Shown piece by piece: positions 16,988 through 25,527 of a stretch of DNA of 64,000 nucleotides; the first letter of the stretch is position 1, and every line of letters begins with the position of its first letter. Origin of the DNA: Paraburkholderia silvatlantica (GTDB taxonomy: Bacteria > Pseudomonadota > Gammaproteobacteria > Burkholderiales > Burkholderiaceae). The position numbers were made by a program, and so were the translations under genes. Below the pieces are notes generated by a model that was given only the letters and a program-made list of their open reading frames with translations, was not told where the DNA came from and made no database searches. The stretch lies in the NCBI RefSeq assembly GCF_003096715.1, contig NZ_QEOL01000013.1:62001-126000 (forward strand), read 5' to 3'.

Positions 16988-17455
16988 GTGGTTCAAAGTG
17001 CGCGCCCACGGGTCAGTGACAAGTGGGCGCGAAACAGTTACCTGGATGAGACAGAAAAATTGTTCCTTGAAGATATAGCTGATGAAGTCATTGGCCGCGC
17101 CTTTAAGGCGGCGGCTAATCTGGACGCAACTATCTGTGTCAGCGTTGTAGACAAGAATGGTCTCCTGTGTGCATTTCGCCGTATGGCTGATGTGATCCCG
17201 GGGGCCATCGATGTGGCTTTCAAAAAGGCTCACACCGCGTCCTTGTTCAGATTGGACACGGATGAAATTGGCAAGGTAATGCACCCTGATGGCATGGCGT
17301 ACACTCTGCAATTCACAAATGGTGGCCTGATCGGCTTTGGCGGTGGCGTTGTTATCTATGACAACACGGCGCATGTGATCGGGGCTGTCGGCGTGTCTGG
17401 GGCGACGCCCAGCATCGACAATCAAATCGCCTTGAGCGCCGCGGGGCGTAAATGA
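16988..17455 (+). CDS. GlcG/HbpS-like (DUF336) protein
   Basis: A 155-residue protein of the HbpS/GlcG family, small proteins that bind haem or related ligands and often sit beside catabolic genes. Family text is visible: VSVVDKNGLLCAFRRMADVI, FKKAHTASLF and IGAVGVSGATPSIDNQIA, the last being the conserved GAVGVSG loop. It begins with GTG 16988 and its TGA overlaps the ATG of the MFS gene (ATGA at 17452). This coupling ties it to the transporter function. Confidence 0.82.
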   Translation: MVQSARPRVSDKWARNSYLDETEKLFLEDIADEVIGRAFKAAANLDATICVSVVDKNGLLCAFRRMADVIPGAIDVAFKKAHTASLFRLDTDEIGKVMHPDGMAYTLQFTNGGLIGFGGGVVIYDNTAHVIGAVGVSGATPSIDNQIALSAAGRK

Positions 17456-18630
17456 CCGCTGATCGCAATCAGACTCAATGGTCCGTCGCTTCACTGGCTA
17501 TTACAGCGTTTGCAATTGGCGCGGCAGAGTTCATCGTCGTCGGTGTACTGCCCGCAATTTCGCTTGATCTCCACGTTTCGTTGGCGCGGGCAGGTAGCCT
17601 TATTGGAATCTACGCATTCGCATTGGCAATTGGAACGCCGATCACAGTCCTGCTGACTTCGCGGTACGACCGGAAGCCGCTACTCATTGGGTTAGTGCTT
17701 GTATTTCTCGCGGGGAATGTCGGTGCAGCGTTGTCGCATGACATTGAAACATTGCTTGTCGCCCGTGTTCTCACGGCGGTCGCACATGGCAGTTTTTTCG
17801 CAATCGGTGCTTCGGTCGCGGCGAGGCTGGCCAAACCTGGGCAGGCCAGTCGCGCAATCGCCATGATGTTCGCAGGTCACACGCTGGCAATGGTGGTGGG
17901 TGTGCCTCTGGGGACTTATGTGGGTAATTTGTTCGGTTGGAGATTACCGTTCCTCCTGATCGCGGCCGTCGCGTTCATCTCGGCACTTGCAATCGCAAAG
18001 TGGCTCCCTTCGGTGTCGACATCCAGGCCAACAAGTGTCGCGAGTCAGCTGATGACAATCCGGAATCCTGCAATCCTTACGATGATGGCGGTTACGATTC
18101 TTGGCTTTGGCGCGAGCTTCGCTCCATTTTCGTTTATCACCCCGATACTGGTAAATGTGGCCGGTTTCACAACTACTGGCGCAAACCTGATGCTCGTCGT
18201 TTTCGGACTGGCGACTCTATTTGGCAATTCGATTGGCGGGGCAGCGGCGGCCCGTATTGGGTGGTTTAATACGCTCAAGGGCATCTTTGCACTTTTGGCG
18301 GTATCGCTTGCGGCCATCGCGTTATTTGTCCACTCCTCCGTGCCACTCGCATGTATGTTGTTCGTTTGGGGAGGGCTCGCGTTTGGGATGTCACCGGCGT
18401 GTCAGGCAGCCATGCTCTCGACAGCGGAAGCATTTACGCCTCGCGCAATTGATTTTGCATCCAGTCTCAATATCTCGGCTTTCAATCTCGGAATCACTCT
18501 GGGCGAAACAACTGGCGGATTCATGGTCGCCAGGGAACATTTATCGCAGACGCCGCTTCTTGGCATGGTCTTGGTGATCGGTGCAACTGTTCCACTAAAT
18601 TACCTGGCGAAATTGCACACTCGTTACTGA
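17452..18630 (+). CDS. MFS transporter, DHA1 (AraJ-like) type
   Basis: A 392-residue, 12-helix exporter: ITAFAIGAAEFIVVGVLPAI in helix 1, then TPITVLLTSRYDRKPLL at motif A. This AraJ/YdhP group exports sugars, drugs or arabinose-like compounds. It is translationally coupled to the HbpS-like gene. The operon (MoaF-like, HbpS-like, MFS) is divergent from the LysR gene at 16506. Confidence 0.88.
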   Translation: MTADRNQTQWSVASLAITAFAIGAAEFIVVGVLPAISLDLHVSLARAGSLIGIYAFALAIGTPITVLLTSRYDRKPLLIGLVLVFLAGNVGAALSHDIETLLVARVLTAVAHGSFFAIGASVAARLAKPGQASRAIAMMFAGHTLAMVVGVPLGTYVGNLFGWRLPFLLIAAVAFISALAIAKWLPSVSTSRPTSVASQLMTIRNPAILTMMAVTILGFGASFAPFSFITPILVNVAGFTTTGANLMLVVFGLATLFGNSIGGAAAARIGWFNTLKGIFALLAVSLAAIALFVHSSVPLACMLFVWGGLAFGMSPACQAAMLSTAEAFTPRAIDFASSLNISAFNLGITLGETTGGFMVAREHLSQTPLLGMVLVIGATVPLNYLAKLHTRY

Positions 18631-18749
18631 AGTTCCCCCTGGCTAGACTGAAGCGGCGCTGTACCGCGGCTTGGCGATATGAAGGCATTCCCTGCCGGTT
18701 TCGGGACGTTTTTCTACGACGGCAGGGGACGCTGCCGCCAAGGGCCTTC

Positions 18750-19600
18750 ACGGCCAGTCGTGAGTATCCGCCGTCATTCCAGCGGTCGAGAAGGGCTATT
18801 TCGAAAACGGCTGCGCCTGCTGCACAGCGGGCGAAGACCTGGCCGCGACACTCGAATGCCTCTTCTGGCAGCAATTGAGCCGTGAAATTCCGCTGATCTC
18901 CTGAGTGCCGATCGAGACGACGGGCGTGGCCGACCCCGGGCCGATCCTCGACAGGCGGGTGAATCAGCCGCTGCTCGCGGAGCGCTATCGCCTTGCCGGA
19001 ACCGTGACGATGCTCGACGCGCGCAGCGGCCGGGCACAGGTAGCGACACACGAGGAGTGCCGCCGCCAGGTCGAACAGGCATCTTTAATGGTGGTCACGA
19101 ATACCGATCTCTCGACTGCCCGGCAGATCGTGGACGCCGAAGCGACGATTCGCAGGTTGTCGCCTCATGTACCCATCCTGACATCGGCCAAGGCCTCGCT
19201 ACCGGCTGAAGCGGTGCTGGAACTTCTGACTGTTCCGCTGGACGGCCCGCTACGGGCGCATCGGGGGCACGGCGCTCATAACCACGATCACGGCCATCAT
19301 CATAAACATGACCACGCGGCGATGGTCGACAGCGCGTTTCTTGACTTGTCCGACGTTATTGATGCCGAGCGAACCGCTCCTGCGCTGATTCAGGCGGAAC
19401 ATCGCTCCAGGCTAACGCTTCTGCCTTTCAAAGGCATTGTCATGACGCGCGATGGCTGTTACAGCGTCCAGCTCGACCCTTGTGGCACGGGGGTTGATTT
19501 GGCGGCGCTGCCAGCTGATGCTTCAAAAGCGCCACTACGCTTGGGATTACCATCATCACTCGAGGCTTGGCGGCAACTAAGGTCGCCGGGCAGGTGGTGG
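18750..19600 (+). pseudogene. CobW/G3E-family GTPase, decayed
   Basis: A broken metallochaperone GTPase of the CobW/YjiA type. In one frame the text reads EKGYFENGCACCTAGEDLA (the family Cys motif), continues to REIPLIS, meets a TGA stop, then VPIETTGVADPGPILD and later an RGHGAHNHDHGHHHKHDHA segment, the typical zinc-binding His-rich region. The N-terminal P-loop is missing; nothing before 18750 resembles it. An intact copy would bind GTP and zinc or cobalt. The remnant has lost the P-loop and one codon to a stop, so it is dead. Confidence 0.78.
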
Positions 19601-19707
19601 CCGGTATGGCGGTGTCCTGAAGCGAGTGTGGTCTTGGGTAAAGGTGCGAGGTTTCGGCGGAACCCGCCATGTTTACACGCAGTCTTCGAAGACCCTGGAG
19701 CGCTGTT

Positions 19708-21087
19708 TCAAGCGCCCGGCAACACCGCCTCGATCACTGCCGCCACGCTCAGCAATTGCGTGTCGTTACCGTCGAGTCTGCACACGCTCAAGCCCACGGG
19801 AGCCGCGCCGCGCGGCGTGCACGGCAGCGAGACCGCACAGCCGTCGAGGAAATTGACCGTCGAAGGATTGCGCAGCACCAGCGCATTGGTGGCGGCGAAA
19901 TGCGCCGCGTCGGCTTCGAGCGCGGCGATGGCGGGCGGCACGATTGGCACGGTCGGCATGAGGAAGCCGTCGAAACCGTCGAGCGCCGCGCGGGCTCGCG
20001 CGATCGCGGTGGCGCGTGCCGCGATCAAATCGATATAGTCGGTGGCCAGCGCCGTTTCGCCGATGCGGATGCGCGCCAGCACGCGCGGGTCATAACGGTC
20101 CGCGTACCCGGGCAGGTGGCCGCGATGCGTCGCGTACGCTTCGATCGGCGAGAAGCCGAAGTGATTGATCGACGGCAGCGTGTCGAGTTGCGGCAGTCGT
20201 AACTGCGTAAGGTGCACGCCCGCGCGCGAAAGACGGTCGAGCGCGGCTTCCCATGCTTTGCTTACGCTCGCGTCCATGCCTTCGGTCACGTAGTTCGTGA
20301 GCACTGCGAGACGCAAACCGGCGGGCGCGGCCGCGCTCGTTGCCGCGGTTTGCGCGTCCACGGGCAAGCTCGCGAGCACGCGATCCACCATCGCGCAGCA
20401 CGCCACGCTCGGAGCGATCGCGCCGATCGAATCGAGCGTTGTTGAAAGCGGGAACGCGCCGTGGGTCGGCACGCGCCGCGCGGTGGGCTTGAAGCCTGTG
20501 AGACCGCAGAACGCGGCGGGAATGCGCAGCGAGCCGCCCGTGTCGCTGCCAAGCCCCGCCGCCGCCATGCCGAATGCTACCGACGCCGCCGCTCCTGACG
20601 ATGAGCCGCCCGCCACGCGTGCGTTACCGTGCTCACCATCACTCCACGGCGAACGCGGCGTGCCGTACCACGGATTCAAACCGAGCCCCGAAAACGCAAA
20701 CTCGCTCATGTTGGTGCGACCGAGAAGCACCGCGCCCGCACGGCGCAGGCGCGCGACGGCTTCGGCGTCTTGCGTCGCGGGCGCGACGTTGTTGAACACG
20801 CGCGAGCCGGCGCGCGTGCGCTCGCCCGCGACATCAAAGAGATCCTTGATCGAGACCGGCACGCCCGCGAGTGGCGAGAGCCTGACGCCTGCGCGGCGCA
20901 GCGCGTCCTGAGCATCGGCTTCGCGCCGGGCGCGTTCGGCATCGACGGAAACGAAAGCGTGGCCGCCGTTGCCACCTTCAGCGGCGATGCGGTCGAGCGC
21001 GGCATCGACAAGCGCGCGGCTGGTCGTGCGGCCCGTGCCGAGGTCGGCGGCAAGTTGCGTAAGTGGCGTAGCGGGGGCGAATGACAT
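19708..21087 (-). CDS. Amidase (amidase signature family)
   Basis: Hydrolase of 459 residues with the Ser-Ser-Lys triad. The Lys is in GVPVSIKDLFDVAG, the glycine/serine loop in GGSSSGAAASVAFGMAAAG, and the nucleophile Ser in GSDTGGSLRIPAAFCGLTG. It cleaves an amide whose identity is unknown. It starts at the ATG at 21087 (MSFAPATPL); the longer frame upstream is not family-like. It is the last gene of an operon, running DUF4286-like, MHS permease, DUF2848, amidase, so it probably acts on the compound imported by the permease. Confidence 0.9.
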   Translation of the reverse strand: MSFAPATPLTQLAADLGTGRTTSRALVDAALDRIAAEGGNGGHAFVSVDAERARREADAQDALRRAGVRLSPLAGVPVSIKDLFDVAGERTRAGSRVFNNVAPATQDAEAVARLRRAGAVLLGRTNMSEFAFSGLGLNPWYGTPRSPWSDGEHGNARVAGGSSSGAAASVAFGMAAAGLGSDTGGSLRIPAAFCGLTGFKPTARRVPTHGAFPLSTTLDSIGAIAPSVACCAMVDRVLASLPVDAQTAATSAAAPAGLRLAVLTNYVTEGMDASVSKAWEAALDRLSRAGVHLTQLRLPQLDTLPSINHFGFSPIEAYATHRGHLPGYADRYDPRVLARIRIGETALATDYIDLIAARATAIARARAALDGFDGFLMPTVPIVPPAIAALEADAAHFAATNALVLRNPSTVNFLDGCAVSLPCTPRGAAPVGLSVCRLDGNDTQLLSVAAVIEAVLPGA

Positions 21088-21216
21088 GGCGTTTGGTGCG
21101 TGAAGTGCGTGCCATGCAGGCATTGTGCGATAGCGAAAAAGGAAACGGGCAGAAGGTTGCCGCGTCCGGGAACGAATCAAGAGATCAATCGAGTCAAGCG
21201 CGAATCCGGCGATACG

Positions 21217-21918
21217 TCAAGCCACAACCGGCAGCGCACGAATCGCATAGCGCGCGCGCAGGCTGCGGTTCAGCACGGGGTCGTGCAATTCGAGCTCGAA
21301 CGCGTCGCCGGATTCCATCGCCGCCATCGCGCCTTGTACCGCAAGCGTGCCGCTGTACATTGCGCTGCCCGGCGGCAACGTGCCGTTTTCGGTGTAGCGT
21401 TGCCAGAGATCGGGGGGTGACAGCAGGCCGTCCACGGCGCCGCTCTGATACGTGCGCGTCTCGCCGTTCGCGGTGACGAGCGTCGCGAGCATCGTCAATT
21501 GGTCCCAGTGATGGGCTACGTCTTCGTAGCGCCACGCGTCGCGGCCGAGTGGCTTCGGGCAAACCTGCTTCGACACGGCGACGCCATACGCCTCGGCCTT
21601 GCGGTCGGTGTGATCGGAGCCGATCGTGAGCAGCGTGCCCAGCGGGCTAGCGAACAGCACGCATTCGATCTCGCCGCTGGTGTGTGTGCCGAGCACGTCG
21701 ACGGTTTCGGCCTGGCTCAACTGCTCTGCGCTTACGCGGTAGAAGAGCGGCGTGCTCGATGGCGGCGCGACGCCGAGAGCCGCGAGTTCGTCTATGTGAT
21801 GCTGGATCGCGTGAGCGTCGCGGCCGGCCCATCCGGCGATCACGAGTGTGTCGATGTCGAGCGTGAGCGGCGTGGCCGCGCCATCGGCCGGGAGGACGTT
21901 GAAGGAAAGCGTCGTCAT
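21217..21918 (-). CDS. DUF2848 family protein
   Basis: A 233-residue cytoplasmic protein whose family is known only by number; it is often found with amidases and permeases. Signature text: LVIAGWAGRDAHAIQHHIDE, TSGEIECVLFASPLGTLL and GSDHTDRKAEAYGVAVSKQ. The conserved SDHTDR and KQVCPKPLG point to a metal-binding or enzymatic site related to the fumarylacetoacetase fold, which is inference. The ATG at 21918 is favoured because upstream codons lack homology. It lies in the same operon as the amidase. Confidence 0.86.
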   Translation of the reverse strand: MTTLSFNVLPADGAATPLTLDIDTLVIAGWAGRDAHAIQHHIDELAALGVAPPSSTPLFYRVSAEQLSQAETVDVLGTHTSGEIECVLFASPLGTLLTIGSDHTDRKAEAYGVAVSKQVCPKPLGRDAWRYEDVAHHWDQLTMLATLVTANGETRTYQSGAVDGLLSPPDLWQRYTENGTLPPGSAMYSGTLAVQGAMAAMESGDAFELELHDPVLNRSLRARYAIRALPVVA

Positions 21919-21994
21919 GATTGGGGGAATTCGAGGAAGATGGAGCGAGCCCGGCGCGCGCGAAAGCTCATGCACGCCGGGCGAAAGTGCGGAA

Positions 21995-23323
21995 TCAGTC
22001 TTGCAGCGGGCGCTTCGCGGTTTCGCGGGCGGCCAGCAGCGCGATGCCGGTGGCGATCAGCGCGCCCGTTACGTAGAGCGACACGGCCGTCGTGCCATGC
22101 GAGGCGCGGAACAGCGCGACGATGATGAGCGGTGCGAAGCCGCCGCCCAGGATGCCTGCGAGCGTATAGGCCAGCGAGGAACCGGCGTAGCGCACGCGCG
22201 TCGGGAACTGTTCGGTCACGAAGGCGGCTTGCGGGCCGTACATCACCGCATGAATCACGAGGCCGATCATCACGGCGATCACGATCAGCGCGGGCTGCGA
22301 GGTGTTCATCAGCATGAAGAAGCCGAATGCCCAGACGATCGCCGCGAGCACCCCGCCGAGATACACGGGACGACGACCGAAGCGGTCGGAGAGCGCGCCG
22401 AACAGCGGCACCGTCGCGGCGTTGCAGGCGGTGCCCGCGAGCACGGCGGTCAGCGCGAGCGAACGCGAGAGATCGAGCACCGTGGTCACGTAGGTGAGCG
22501 TGAACACCACGAGCAGCGCGTAGAGCACGTCCGAACCGATACGCGCACCGCCCGCCACGATCAGACGCCGCCAGTGTTGCTGGAACACTTCGAGCACCGG
22601 CACCTTGGCTGTGGCGTGCGCTTCGTTGAGCTTTTCGAACGCGGGGGTTTCGCCCACGCTGCGGCGCACCCACAAGCCGAAGCCGACCAGCAGCAGGCTC
22701 GCGAGGAACGGCACGCGCCAGCCCCACGCGAGGAAGTCTTCCGACGACACCGCGAGCGTGATCAGTGCGATAAAGCCCGTGCCCAGCAGCGTGCCGAACG
22801 ACGGCCCGACCTGCGCCCAAGAGGCGTTGAGGCCGCGCTTTTTCTGGTCGCCGTGTTCGACCGCGAGCAGCACCGCGCCCGCCCACTCACCACCGAGCGC
22901 GATGCCCTGCACGAAGCGCAGTGCCACGAGCAGCATCGGGCTCAGAATGCCGGCGGTGGCATAGGTGGGCAGCACGCCCATGAGCGCGGTGGTGAGGCCC
23001 ATGAGCACGAGCGTGAGCATGAGCACCGCGCGACGGCCCACGCGGTCGCCGAGATTGCCGAAGATGAAGCCGCCGAGCGGCCGCGAGACATAGCCGACCG
23101 CGTAGGTCGAAAACGCCAGCAGCGTGCCCGCGAGCGGATCGACGGACGGAAAGAACAGGTGATTGAAGACGAGTGCCGCCAGCGTGTTGTAGACGGTGAA
23201 GTCATACCATTCGAGCGACGTGCCGATCATGCTGGCGGTCGCGAGGCGGCCGCGTCCGGCGCGCAGGTGGCGCGCCGTCGGGGCTTCTTGTGCGAGAGAG
23301 TTCATCGGGTTCTCCGTGGTCAT
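21995..23323 (-). CDS. MHS-type MFS permease (metabolite:H+ symporter)
   Basis: A 442-residue 12-helix symporter: TSLEWYDFTVYNTLAALVFN (family start), GNLGDRVGRRAVLMLTLV (motif A), VQGIALGGEWAGAVLLAVE, and LFGALSDRFGRRPVYL in the second half. The MHS subfamily takes up organic acids, amino acids and related compounds. It is the probable importer of the amide-type substrate of the downstream amidase. Confidence 0.92.
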   Translation of the reverse strand: MTTENPMNSLAQEAPTARHLRAGRGRLATASMIGTSLEWYDFTVYNTLAALVFNHLFFPSVDPLAGTLLAFSTYAVGYVSRPLGGFIFGNLGDRVGRRAVLMLTLVLMGLTTALMGVLPTYATAGILSPMLLVALRFVQGIALGGEWAGAVLLAVEHGDQKKRGLNASWAQVGPSFGTLLGTGFIALITLAVSSEDFLAWGWRVPFLASLLLVGFGLWVRRSVGETPAFEKLNEAHATAKVPVLEVFQQHWRRLIVAGGARIGSDVLYALLVVFTLTYVTTVLDLSRSLALTAVLAGTACNAATVPLFGALSDRFGRRPVYLGGVLAAIVWAFGFFMLMNTSQPALIVIAVMIGLVIHAVMYGPQAAFVTEQFPTRVRYAGSSLAYTLAGILGGGFAPLIIVALFRASHGTTAVSLYVTGALIATGIALLAARETAKRPLQD

Positions 23324-23386
23324 GGGGCGGGCCGCGTTGCGTGTGGCGTTAGCGTGGGGTGAATGGCGTTGGACGGCCCGGGCGCG

Positions 23387-24046
23387 TCAGGCCGAAAGGC
23401 GCCAGAGCATGTCGAAGCTGCGCACCGAATCCGGCGCGACGTCGCAGGCTTGCGCGAGGTGTTGCGCGGCGGCGCGCGCGGCGTCGTTCAAACTGCCTTC
23501 GACGAACACCATGGCGTCTTCCTGCGCGGTGCGCGCGGCGGTGTTGCCGGCGCCGCCGGTGGACAAGGGCGCGGACAGCGTGCCGTCGGTGCGGAACACG
23601 CGCACGGCGTGCATGCCGGCGGCGTGCGTGGCTTCATCGGCGAGATCGCGCCACGGGGCGGCGGCGAGCGCGGCCGGCGAAGCGACGAAAATCGCCACGT
23701 GCGCGCCTTCGCCTTCGCCCGCTTCGAACGCGAGTTCGCCCACGCGACGCTGCGTGTCGCTCATGCGCGCGAAGTTGCGCAGCGACCAGTCGGTTTGTTG
23801 CGTGAACGCCTGGTGGTAGGCGTCGCTGCGAAACACGTCGAGCGATTCGGTGACGTAGAGCGCGAGATAGCGGCGTGCCGCGCCATCATTGGCGAGAAAG
23901 CGGCGCGCGAAGCGAAAGCCGCGAATGCCCACGCGTTCCTGCATGTGCTCGCGGTCGTACCACGTGTTGAAGTCGGCTTCGGCTTGCGGGTCGGTGTCGG
24001 TCCAGATGCAAAGCTGGCCGGGCTGGGTGTGCGGAGTGGTGCTCAT
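23387..24046 (-). CDS. Dimeric alpha-beta-barrel-like protein (DUF4286-type)
   Basis: A 219-residue protein with two ferredoxin-like repeats. The N-terminal half reads ADFNTWYDREHMQERVGIRG, a typical EthD/DUF4286 motif with the NxWYDxEH signature, and the C-terminal half (HVAIFVASPAALAAAPWRDL) repeats the fold. Such proteins bind or degrade small acidic substrates. First gene of the amidase operon; its upstream region carries the shared 53-bp element (24100-24152). I am unsure of the exact DUF number. Confidence 0.7.
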   Translation of the reverse strand: MSTTPHTQPGQLCIWTDTDPQAEADFNTWYDREHMQERVGIRGFRFARRFLANDGAARRYLALYVTESLDVFRSDAYHQAFTQQTDWSLRNFARMSDTQRRVGELAFEAGEGEGAHVAIFVASPAALAAAPWRDLADEATHAAGMHAVRVFRTDGTLSAPLSTGGAGNTAARTAQEDAMVFVEGSLNDAARAAAQHLAQACDVAPDSVRSFDMLWRLSA

Positions 24047-24099
24047 CGGGTCTTCCTGCGCAAGGCGTTGAATCGGTCAGCGCAGTGTGGCGAGAGCGG

Positions 24100-24152
24100 G
24101 GCGTTTCGGTCCAACAAGAAAAAAAATACGCAGTGAAAGGGTTTTCTTATCG
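24100..24152 (-). promoter_or_regulatory. Conserved 53-bp element ahead of the amidase operon
   Basis: Read on the minus strand, this stretch matches the plus-strand sequence at 25349-25401 at roughly 40 of 53 positions, including an unbroken TTTTTTTCTTGTTGGACCG. It lies 54 bp upstream of the operon start at 24046, and slightly overlaps the end of the LysR gene. Two such copies, pointing at the two transcription units of the module, suggest a regulator site. Confidence 0.7.
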
Positions 24153-25253
24153 CTTACGGTTGGCGCGCGGGGAGCGCGGTTTGGCGGGCGTTCCGGCGCG
24201 CATTTCGGTACGCGTTCCGGTTTCTGTTTCAGTGATGTGGGGTGCAGTTTGGCGCGGCGGCTGCTTCACGGCCTCGCTCGCGGATTTGCCGGCGCGCGTG
24301 GGCGAAAGCGTTGTGTCGATGCCGGCCGCGAGCGCGTCCGCCGAGGCCCCGTCCAGATCCGGCCCCAAAGCGAGCACGAACGCGCGCGCCTGCTCGGCGG
24401 CCAGTTCGGCCACGCGCGCGGCCATCGGATGACTTTGCAGCCGGTAGCTCGCCACCAGCGGCAGCGGCACGAAGCCGCTTTCCACGTCGAGCACTTCGAG
24501 CGCGCCTTCGCGCAACTCGCGCTGGATGATCGCGGGCGGCAGCACGGTCACGCCGAAGCCGTCCGCCACGAGCCGGATCATCGCCGCCACCGAACTGATG
24601 CAGTTGATGCGCACCGGCCGCTCCACCGCGCGCGCGAATTCGCGCTCCAGCGCGATATGCGGCCCCGAATGACGCGGAAAGCTGATGACGGGAAACTCGG
24701 CGAGGCATTCGAGATCGACGGCCTGCCCCGACAAGCCCAGCGACGGGCTCGCGACCCAGCGCATGGGAAATTCGCAAAGCGGTTGATCGGCGAACTCGCG
24801 GTCGTTGAGCGCGTGCGTTTGCAGGATCAGGTCCACGGCGTCGGCGCGCAGCAGTTGCGCGAGATGGATCGTGGTGTCGCTCGTCACCTCCACTTCCAGG
24901 TGCGGAAAACGCTCGCGCGCGCGCGCCATGAGCGCGGGAAACCAGCTATGCACGATCGACTCGACCACGCCGATGCGGATCAGCCCGCCGTCGCCGCTCG
25001 CGTCTTCCACCTCGCGGCGCATTTCCTCGCCCAGATTGACGATGCGCTCGGCGTACGCGAGCATCTTGCGCCCCGCGGGCGTGAGTGTGGCCGAGCGCGA
25101 ATTGCGGTCGAACAGGCGCACATCGAAGCTTTCCTCGAGCGAGGCGATGCGGCTCGACACCGCGGCCTGCGTCGTATGGAGCTTTTCCGCGGTGAGGCGA
25201 AAATTTTGCAGGCGCGCCAGCCAGATAAAGGTTTCGAGAAAGCGAATGTTCAT
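24147..25253 (-). CDS. LysR family transcriptional regulator
   Basis: A 368-residue LysR protein with the HTH in residues 1-60 (MNIRFLETFIWLARLQNF and AAVSSRIASLEESFDVRL) and effector domain to about 295. The last 65 residues (from SPTRAGKSASEAVKQPPR to the end) are a long basic, Thr- and Pro-rich tail uncommon in LysR. The start at 25253 is preferred over 25277. It sits between the amidase operon and the porin, whose upstream regions share one sequence element, so it is the natural regulator of both. Confidence 0.88.
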   Translation of the reverse strand: MNIRFLETFIWLARLQNFRLTAEKLHTTQAAVSSRIASLEESFDVRLFDRNSRSATLTPAGRKMLAYAERIVNLGEEMRREVEDASGDGGLIRIGVVESIVHSWFPALMARARERFPHLEVEVTSDTTIHLAQLLRADAVDLILQTHALNDREFADQPLCEFPMRWVASPSLGLSGQAVDLECLAEFPVISFPRHSGPHIALEREFARAVERPVRINCISSVAAMIRLVADGFGVTVLPPAIIQRELREGALEVLDVESGFVPLPLVASYRLQSHPMAARVAELAAEQARAFVLALGPDLDGASADALAAGIDTTLSPTRAGKSASEAVKQPPRQTAPHITETETGTRTEMRAGTPAKPRSPRANRKR

Positions 25254-25348
25254 GATACGGGCAAGGGCGAAAGACACGGCGAGCCCGCATCATAACGCGT
25301 TGGTTTTTTTGTCAAATTGATCGCTGCACCGGAAAGCGACGTCGCCAT

Positions 25349-25401
25349 CGATAGCAAAATCTTTTCAGCGCGAAATTTTTTTCTTGTTGGACCGGCTTGC
25401 C
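25349..25401 (+). promoter_or_regulatory. Conserved 53-bp element ahead of the porin gene
   Basis: The second copy of the element described at 24100-24152, in inverted orientation, 127 bp before the porin start. It contains GATAGCAAAATCTTTTCAGC followed by CGAAATTTTTTTCTTGTTGG. The two copies flank the LysR gene as a 1.3-kb inverted repeat. Confidence 0.7.
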
Positions 25402-25527
25402 CCGGAATCGCAACACTCTCGCATCGACCAGCCCCCGGCACTTGCCGATTCGCCTGCTCGCCGCCTTCGCCGCTCGCTTTCGCGGCGGCGCGGATGAATC
25501 GGAATGCCAAATATAACGAGGAAAGCA

